Shown here: positions 59,604-64,000 of the stretch, one piece after another
Layout of the letters: each line of letters starts with the position of its first letter
Numbering within the stretch: position 1 is the stretch's first letter
Origin: Ruminiclostridium papyrosolvens DSM 2782
Lineage (GTDB): Bacteria; Bacillota; Clostridia; Acetivibrionales; DSM-1351
Length of the DNA stretch: 64,000 nucleotides
Assembly (NCBI RefSeq): GCF_029318685.1
Contig: NZ_CP119677.1
Span: forward strand, 4,579,001-4,643,000
Direction of reading: 5' to 3'
Position numbers and translations under genes: made by a program
The notes under the pieces: model-generated
Seen by the model: the letters and a program-made list of their open reading frames with translations, nothing else
Told to the model about the DNA's origin: nothing
Database searches by the model: none

Positions 59604-60926
59604 CTATATTAGCTCTTTTATTGTTTCACTAAATACTTCCACGGTTTTATCGCAGTCTTCATAAGTATGTTCAGAGGAAAGGAAGTATGAGCCGGTATCT
59701 GAAAACATAATTCCGTTTTTAATCATGTGCCTTCTCAAAACCATAAAGGACTGCATTGTAGATTTCCATTTACTTTCTCTGGTATTGGTTATTTCATCAT
59801 TATGGAAATACGAAACGAAGAATGAACCTTTTCCTAAGGTTTTAAATGTATAATTTAGTTCCCTTGCTGCTTCTTCCATTTTATTTCTAAGATATAAAGT
59901 CTTATCTTCCATTTCTTTATATACATTTTTATTGTTTTTTAAATATTCAAGTGTAGCAATACCTGCTGCACAGGTTACCGGATTACCGCTGAAGGTTCCT
60001 GTTAAATAGACCTTGTTCTTTCCGTCAGTTATTTTGTCGAAGCTAAGCACTTTCATATATTCTTCAGGTCCGGCCACTGCTCCTACAGGAAACCCTCCGC
60101 CTATTATCTTCCCATAAGTCACCAAGTCGGGTACTACCCCAAAATATTCAATTGCTCCGCCATACCCTAATCTAAAACCTGTTATAACTTCATCAAATAT
60201 TAGCAAAATGCCATATTTCTTAGTTACTTCTCTAAGCTGTATGATAAAATCTTTCATAACTAATGGACACATTAAGGGAAGTGGCTCTAAAATGATACAA
60301 GATAACTCATCTTTATATCTCTCTATTTTGTCAAAGGTCTCCTCTACATTCATAGATAATGTTATTACACTATCGACGATTTCCTTTGGAATACCACCGA
60401 AATCTGAAACACTCTTAGGATCCTCAATGCTGCCTGCAGTGGAATTTCTTCCTGATATCTGAGCATAGTCATGAGTTCCATGATAATTTCCTTCAAATTT
60501 ACCAATCAATTTTCTGTTAGTTATAGCTCTTGCACATTTTATTGCCTGCATTGTTGCTTCTGTTCCCGAATTTGTAAAAGTTACTTTATCTATACCCGGC
60601 ACAGCCTCAACCAGCAACTCGGCAAACTTAACTTCATAGGGGTTGCCGAAACCATGAACAGCGCCCGCTCTTGCTGCCTTGCTTGCTGCTTTTACAATAT
60701 CAGGATGAGCATGTCCCAATATTAGTGGCCCTAATCCCATGGCATAATCTATGTATTCATTACCATCTACGTCATATACTTTTGATCCTTTTCCATGGTC
60801 AAAGAATACAAATTCATTAAAATTACCATTTGTATAATGGGATAAAAGACTCTTCTTTCCGCGCTCTAATAGCTCACTTGATAATTTAAGTTTTTGTTTG
60901 AGAAACTCTCTATCATTAGACTTCAA
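59604..60926 (-). CDS. class III PLP aminotransferase, copy 2 (TTG start)
   Basis: Also 440 residues and clearly a duplicate of the preceding gene; the two align end to end without large gaps. PLP lysine is in TYGKIIGGG near residue 271, with FTNSGTEA and FDEVITGFR present. The start is a TTG preceded at 8 bases by AGGAGG (60935-60940), and the protein then begins like its paralog, so the TTG is preferred over any later ATG. The two may act on different substrates or form a mixed dimer; the sequence does not decide. Only 8 bases separate its stop from the next gene, which implies one transcript. Confidence 0.88.
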   Translation of the reverse strand: MKSNDREFLKQKLKLSSELLERGKKSLLSHYTNGNFNEFVFFDHGKGSKVYDVDGNEYIDYAMGLGPLILGHAHPDIVKAASKAARAGAVHGFGNPYEVKFAELLVEAVPGIDKVTFTNSGTEATMQAIKCARAITNRKLIGKFEGNYHGTHDYAQISGRNSTAGSIEDPKSVSDFGGIPKEIVDSVITLSMNVEETFDKIERYKDELSCIILEPLPLMCPLVMKDFIIQLREVTKKYGILLIFDEVITGFRLGYGGAIEYFGVVPDLVTYGKIIGGGFPVGAVAGPEEYMKVLSFDKITDGKNKVYLTGTFSGNPVTCAAGIATLEYLKNNKNVYKEMEDKTLYLRNKMEEAARELNYTFKTLGKGSFFVSYFHNDEITNTRESKWKSTMQSFMVLRRHMIKNGIMFSDTGSYFLSSEHTYEDCDKTVEVFSETIKELI

Positions 60927-60934
60927 TTTTTATA

Positions 60935-60940
60935 CCTCCT
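60935..60940 (-). promoter_or_regulatory. ribosome binding site fixing a TTG start
   Basis: AGGAGG on the minus strand, 8 bases before the TTG at 60926. It supports that codon as the start of the second class III aminotransferase. Confidence 0.75.
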
Positions 60941-60975
60941 AAATACCCCTTATCATATAAGTGTATTTTGTATTC

Positions 60976-62298
60976 CTAGTATATTTCATCTATAGATTTA
61001 TTAAATGCCTCTACAATTTTTTTGCAATCCTCTTTATCATGAGCTGCCGACAGGAATATTATCCCAATATCTCCCAGTGCTACTCCATTTTTAGCCATGT
61101 ATTTCCTGAAATTATCATATTGTCCGATATTATAAGTCCATTTTGTATCTCTGGGTTTGTTTATTTCTCCATTAAAGAAATAAGGAACAAATATTGAACA
61201 ACAAGATTTTGTTTGAAGTGGAAATTTTATTTTTGCTGCATGGGCTTCAATATTTTCGCATATGTATTTAACGTTATTACTCATTTGCTCATACAGGTAT
61301 TTATTGTCTCTTAAATACTCTATTGTGGCTATACCGGCTGCACAGGTTACGGGATTACCACTGAAAGTCCCTGTTATAAATACACTTTTCTTTCCCAGAT
61401 TGAACCCGTCAAAATATGCGGGCTTGAAAAATTTTCGTTTTCCTATAATTGCACCTACAGGAAATCCTCCGCCTATTATCTTACCGTAGGTAGATAAATC
61501 CGGAATTATATTATAGTACTCTCTGGCCCCTCCAAAGGACAATCTGAAGCCTGTTACTACTTCATCAAATATCAGTAATACTCCACATTCTTCGGTAACT
61601 TCTCTCAACCCCACCAAAAACTCTTTGTAATCCAGAGGTGCAGCTATCGGGAGTGGTTCTACAATTACTGCTGCCAGCTCATCCTTATTCTGTCTTATAA
61701 TGTCATAGCTTTCAGTTTGATTCATAGAAAGGGTTATTGTATCGTCTACTACAAAATTAGGAATCCCTGCATAATCCGGTACACTTTGAGGACTTTCCAC
61801 AGGCCCGTATTTAGCTGTTCGTCCAGAAATCTGTGCAAACTCATGAGTTCCGTGATAGTGCCCTTCAAACTTGGCAATCTTTACTTTACCGGTACAAGCA
61901 CGGGCTAATTTAATAGCATGCATTGTTGCTTCTGTGCCTGAATTTGTAAAGGTAACAACTTCTGCTTCCGGTATGCATTCAACTAAAAGTTCTGCAAACT
62001 TAACCTCATATCCATTTCCAAGTCCATGAACACTTCCCTTTGAAATTGCTTCTACAGCAGCTTCAGTAACAACATCAGGAGCATGTCCCAATATAAGAGG
62101 GCCTAAGCCTGAAGCACAGTCTATATATTCGTTACCATCAATGTCATATATCTTTGAACCTTTTCCATAATCATAGAATATGAAATCACTAAAAATTCCT
62201 GCAGTGTAGTGAGCTATTAAGGATTGCTTACCTCTTTGAGCCAATTCATAGGAAGACTTATTTTTTTCTTTTAAATATAACGCATCTTTCCTTCTCAT
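60976..62298 (-). CDS. class III PLP aminotransferase (glutamate-1-semialdehyde aminotransferase-like), copy 1
   Basis: This 440-residue protein is of full family length. It has the class III signatures: an FTNSGTEA loop near residue 112, FDEVVTGFR near 243, and the PLP lysine in TYGKIIGGG near residue 271. The family moves an amino group to or from a carbonyl on omega- or beta-carbons, or shifts it as in glutamate semialdehyde mutase; in polyketide pathways, members aminate keto or aldehyde groups of carrier-bound chains. GGAGG lies just before the ATG. The next gene encodes a close paralog, 49 bases downstream, and both keep all key residues. The setting next to dehydrogenase-like proteins and a carrier protein suggests making an amino-bearing building block (inference). 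Confidence 0.88.
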   Translation of the reverse strand: MRRKDALYLKEKNKSSYELAQRGKQSLIAHYTAGIFSDFIFYDYGKGSKIYDIDGNEYIDCASGLGPLILGHAPDVVTEAAVEAISKGSVHGLGNGYEVKFAELLVECIPEAEVVTFTNSGTEATMHAIKLARACTGKVKIAKFEGHYHGTHEFAQISGRTAKYGPVESPQSVPDYAGIPNFVVDDTITLSMNQTESYDIIRQNKDELAAVIVEPLPIAAPLDYKEFLVGLREVTEECGVLLIFDEVVTGFRLSFGGAREYYNIIPDLSTYGKIIGGGFPVGAIIGKRKFFKPAYFDGFNLGKKSVFITGTFSGNPVTCAAGIATIEYLRDNKYLYEQMSNNVKYICENIEAHAAKIKFPLQTKSCCSIFVPYFFNGEINKPRDTKWTYNIGQYDNFRKYMAKNGVALGDIGIIFLSAAHDKEDCKKIVEAFNKSIDEIY

Positions 62299-62417
62299 TT
62301 ATAGTTCCTCCATTATGTTAACCATTGATATCAAATTAATAATTTCGAGTTATAAGCTTACCCCAACTTTCAATTGGATTTATATTACTTGCAGATAAAC
62401 AACTTTTTGCTTTAACT
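62299..62417. other. 119-base intergenic gap, longest in window
   Basis: This is the longest non-coding stretch. It contains the GGAGG ribosome binding site of the next gene. Read on the minus strand it holds a TTGAAA and a TATAAC, but only 13 bases apart, too close for a standard sigma-A promoter. No clear hairpin plus T-run is visible. I see nothing that must be regulatory. Confidence 0.4.
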
Positions 62418-64000
62418 TCAACTATAAAACTTTTTATGGTGCTTCTCCATGTCCAGTAGTATTTCAGGCATAGAGAAAGTACGTCCGTATATAGGCTCAA
62501 GATAATTGCATATCTTAGAAATATTCTTTATTTCAAATAAGTCCATATACTTAAATATTTCACCGTCAACGCCAACGATTTCAATATCTTCCTTTGTAGC
62601 AATACCAGCCTCCAGCAATCGTGATGCTTCAAGAAGTTTGGCAAACACAAAATATACTAAAGGTCTTACATAAGTATCCTTTGTCTCTATATAGTCTGAA
62701 GCAAGTTTTTTAATCATACGTCTTATTGAAACATATATTTCCTTGTCAATTATGTCGTTAATAATAAGTTCTGTATTGGCTAGGTATGCTTTTTGAGTAT
62801 ACATTCCAAAAACCATAGAAGGTTTTACTAAGGTTTTTGATATATCCTCAAGTTTATGAATAGGTGTATTAAGTAATATAGGTATTTCTGTACCAAACTT
62901 CTGCTGAAGTATTTTACAGCTTTCTATCTTTTCATCCAGCATTTCTATTGTAAAATCCATAACCAAGTCTACTTCTTTTACATTTTCTTCATTAATAAAT
63001 ACTGTCTTACTTAATACCCTGTCGTATAAATCTTTGGTTGTATTTTTAATGTTATCAAAATACTCTTTACTTTCGTTTTCATCAAAATATAAGGTTGTGT
63101 CTCCTCTAAGAAGGGGGTAAAGAATGTTGTTATATATCGGATGAATTCCTTTGATATGTATTTTTTTAAATTCTTTGATTTGAAATCCTTCATCAGATAT
63201 GCTGTAGTCTTCAACTGAATCCTGCTGAATAACATTTAAAATATTATCAAATGTTAATTCGTCATAGGCATATTTGTTTATATAATTCGGTAGTCTGAAT
63301 TTGTCATTTCCTAACTTTTCACTTAATTGTATAAATACTTCCCTTGCTTCAATTAACTCAAACTTTGCTTCTTTTCCTAATGTCAGATTAAAAAAGAGTT
63401 TTGGACCCACCTTTGTTACAACTATATATTTAGACAAGTCCTTTAGTGTTATTATTTTTTCATCATAGAATTTTAGAAGGCACATAATACCAAACAATCC
63501 TATACGGTTATGTACAAACCCCGTACATTCTTTTACTACCCCTACACGTAAACCAGCTTCTGTAAAAAGAGTCTTGATTTTTTCTACAACCTCTTCAAAG
63601 CATTCAGAATGTGTTACAATCTCACCATTATTATTTCCATGCTCAATATCATATAAATAAATTCCAAGAAGTCTTGAAGGATTCTCTAAAACTGTGGCAA
63701 GTTCAGACGGGAAATACACTCTCCCACTTGTTAAAATGGGAGTATCTCTCAAGGAATTGTTTTCAATCTTCTTCAGCACCATCTGTTTACTTTCTTTAGT
63801 TCCATGAATTGCTTCTATAAGAAAATCAACATTTGATAGTTCTTCGTAGCTTTCAATCCATTCTATAGACTTGTCCTCAGTTGAAACTTCAACAAATTTT
63901 CCCTTTATATTTCTGATTCTTGTAATTCTTCTTTCAAGATTCCCGTCGTATTCGCCATTTTCATTAACATTTAAAACTTTAACATTGTAGTCTTTGTTTG
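62418..64000 (-). CDS. 3-hydroxyacyl-CoA dehydrogenase-like protein, 5' end outside window
   Basis: The frame stays open to the right edge, so the true start lies beyond it; the internal Met at 63782 falls in the middle of the Rossmann domain and is not the start. Just upstream of that Met is the family pattern VDFLIEAIHGTKESK, where the usual enzyme has a Glu-bearing strand (IEA/IEN). Then follow an HCDH C-terminal domain (KECTGFVHNRI, conserved Asn) and a second, diverged half. It is a paralog of the protein encoded at 56248-57906. By eye alignment, the catalytic His of the paralog (NIHFLG) is replaced by Tyr (GIYLYD), so ordinary hydroxyacyl oxidation is doubtful. It is the most upstream gene seen, 119 bases before an aminotransferase. 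Family assignment is firm; substrate is unknown, and a binding or structural role is possible. Confidence 0.75.
   Translation of the reverse strand, partial: NKDYNVKVLNVNENGEYDGNLERRITRIRNIKGKFVEVSTEDKSIEWIESYEELSNVDFLIEAIHGTKESKQMVLKKIENNSLRDTPILTSGRVYFPSELATVLENPSRLLGIYLYDIEHGNNNGEIVTHSECFEEVVEKIKTLFTEAGLRVGVVKECTGFVHNRIGLFGIMCLLKFYDEKIITLKDLSKYIVVTKVGPKLFFNLTLGKEAKFELIEAREVFIQLSEKLGNDKFRLPNYINKYAYDELTFDNILNVIQQDSVEDYSISDEGFQIKEFKKIHIKGIHPIYNNILYPLLRGDTTLYFDENESKEYFDNIKNTTKDLYDRVLSKTVFINEENVKEVDLVMDFTIEMLDEKIESCKILQQKFGTEIPILLNTPIHKLEDISKTLVKPSMVFGMYTQKAYLANTELIINDIIDKEIYVSIRRMIKKLASDYIETKDTYVRPLVYFVFAKLLEASRLLEAGIATKEDIEIVGVDGEIFKYMDLFEIKNISKICNYLEPIYGRTFSMPEILLDMEKHHKKFYS

Noticed and set aside
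62299-62417. A promoter in the longest gap (TTGAAA and TATAAC on the minus strand)
   Set aside because: The spacing is 13 bases, too short for a standard sigma-A promoter, and no other support is visible.
63011-63782. Start of the dehydrogenase-like gene at the Met at 63782
   Set aside because: The frame continues upstream with conserved Rossmann-domain residues to the window edge, so this Met is internal.
1206-63799. Many plus-strand open frames of 60-190 codons
   Set aside because: They lie opposite conserved PKS or enzyme domains, have no recognisable family pattern and no consistent ribosome binding sites. They are antisense shadows of the AT-rich minus-strand genes.
47345-64000. A complete methoxymalonyl- or hydroxymalonyl-ACP pathway
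   Set aside because: FkbH, a carrier and dehydrogenase-like proteins are present, but no acyl-CoA dehydrogenase or O-methyltransferase of that pathway is in the window, so the claim is not supported.

Overview
The window is one continuous minus-strand block of a large modular type I polyketide synthase (PKS) pathway. It reads from position 64000 down to 1 and is cut at both ends. The DNA is AT-rich, with strong GGAGG-type ribosome binding sites and ATG, GTG or TTG starts. This suggests a Bacillota host, most likely a clostridium; species cannot be fixed from the sequence. I see no RNA gene, transposase, CRISPR array or convincing terminator. The longest gene-free stretch is about 120 bases.

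Layout in order of transcription. (1) 64000-56248, small-molecule supply: a 3-hydroxyacyl-CoA dehydrogenase-like protein (5' end outside), two paralogous class III aminotransferases, a class I/II aminotransferase, an acyl carrier protein with a C-terminal extension, and a second dehydrogenase-like protein. (2) 56187-47059, trans-acting enzymes: a type II thioesterase, two tandem cobalamin-type radical SAM proteins, a PfaD-like enoyl reductase, a second thioesterase, a MaoC hydratase-SDR fusion, an FkbH-like protein and a small carrier protein. (3) 47037-1, four giant PKS genes with at least nine modules.

Modules as read: PKS I = KS-psiAT-DH-KR-ACP-ACP / KS-(no AT)-KR-ACP. PKS II = KS-AT-DH-KR(dead)-cMT-ACP / KS-psiAT-OYE-KR-ACP. 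PKS III = KS-AT-DH-KR(Ser lost)-ACP / KS-psiAT-KR-ACP. PKS IV = KS-AT-DH-KR-ACP / KS-psiAT-KR-ACP / KS-AT-DH-KR(Ser lost)-ACP-ER, continuing out of the window. All nine KS domains keep Cys-His-His. Modules with an intact cis-AT alternate with modules whose AT has decayed or vanished, and no discrete trans-AT is visible.

The most unusual feature is an Old Yellow Enzyme-type flavin reductase domain, with a four-cysteine cluster motif, inserted inside a module of PKS II. With the PfaD-like protein and an MDR-type ER placed after an ACP in PKS IV, the pathway carries three unrelated enoyl reductase families. A working model (inference): FkbH loads a three-carbon unit on the small ACP; PKS I, which has no N-terminal docking segment, takes a carrier-bound starter; PKS I to IV extend in gene order through matched terminal docking helices; and the amino, methyl and redox enzymes tailor a building block or the chain. 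The product cannot be named from this window.
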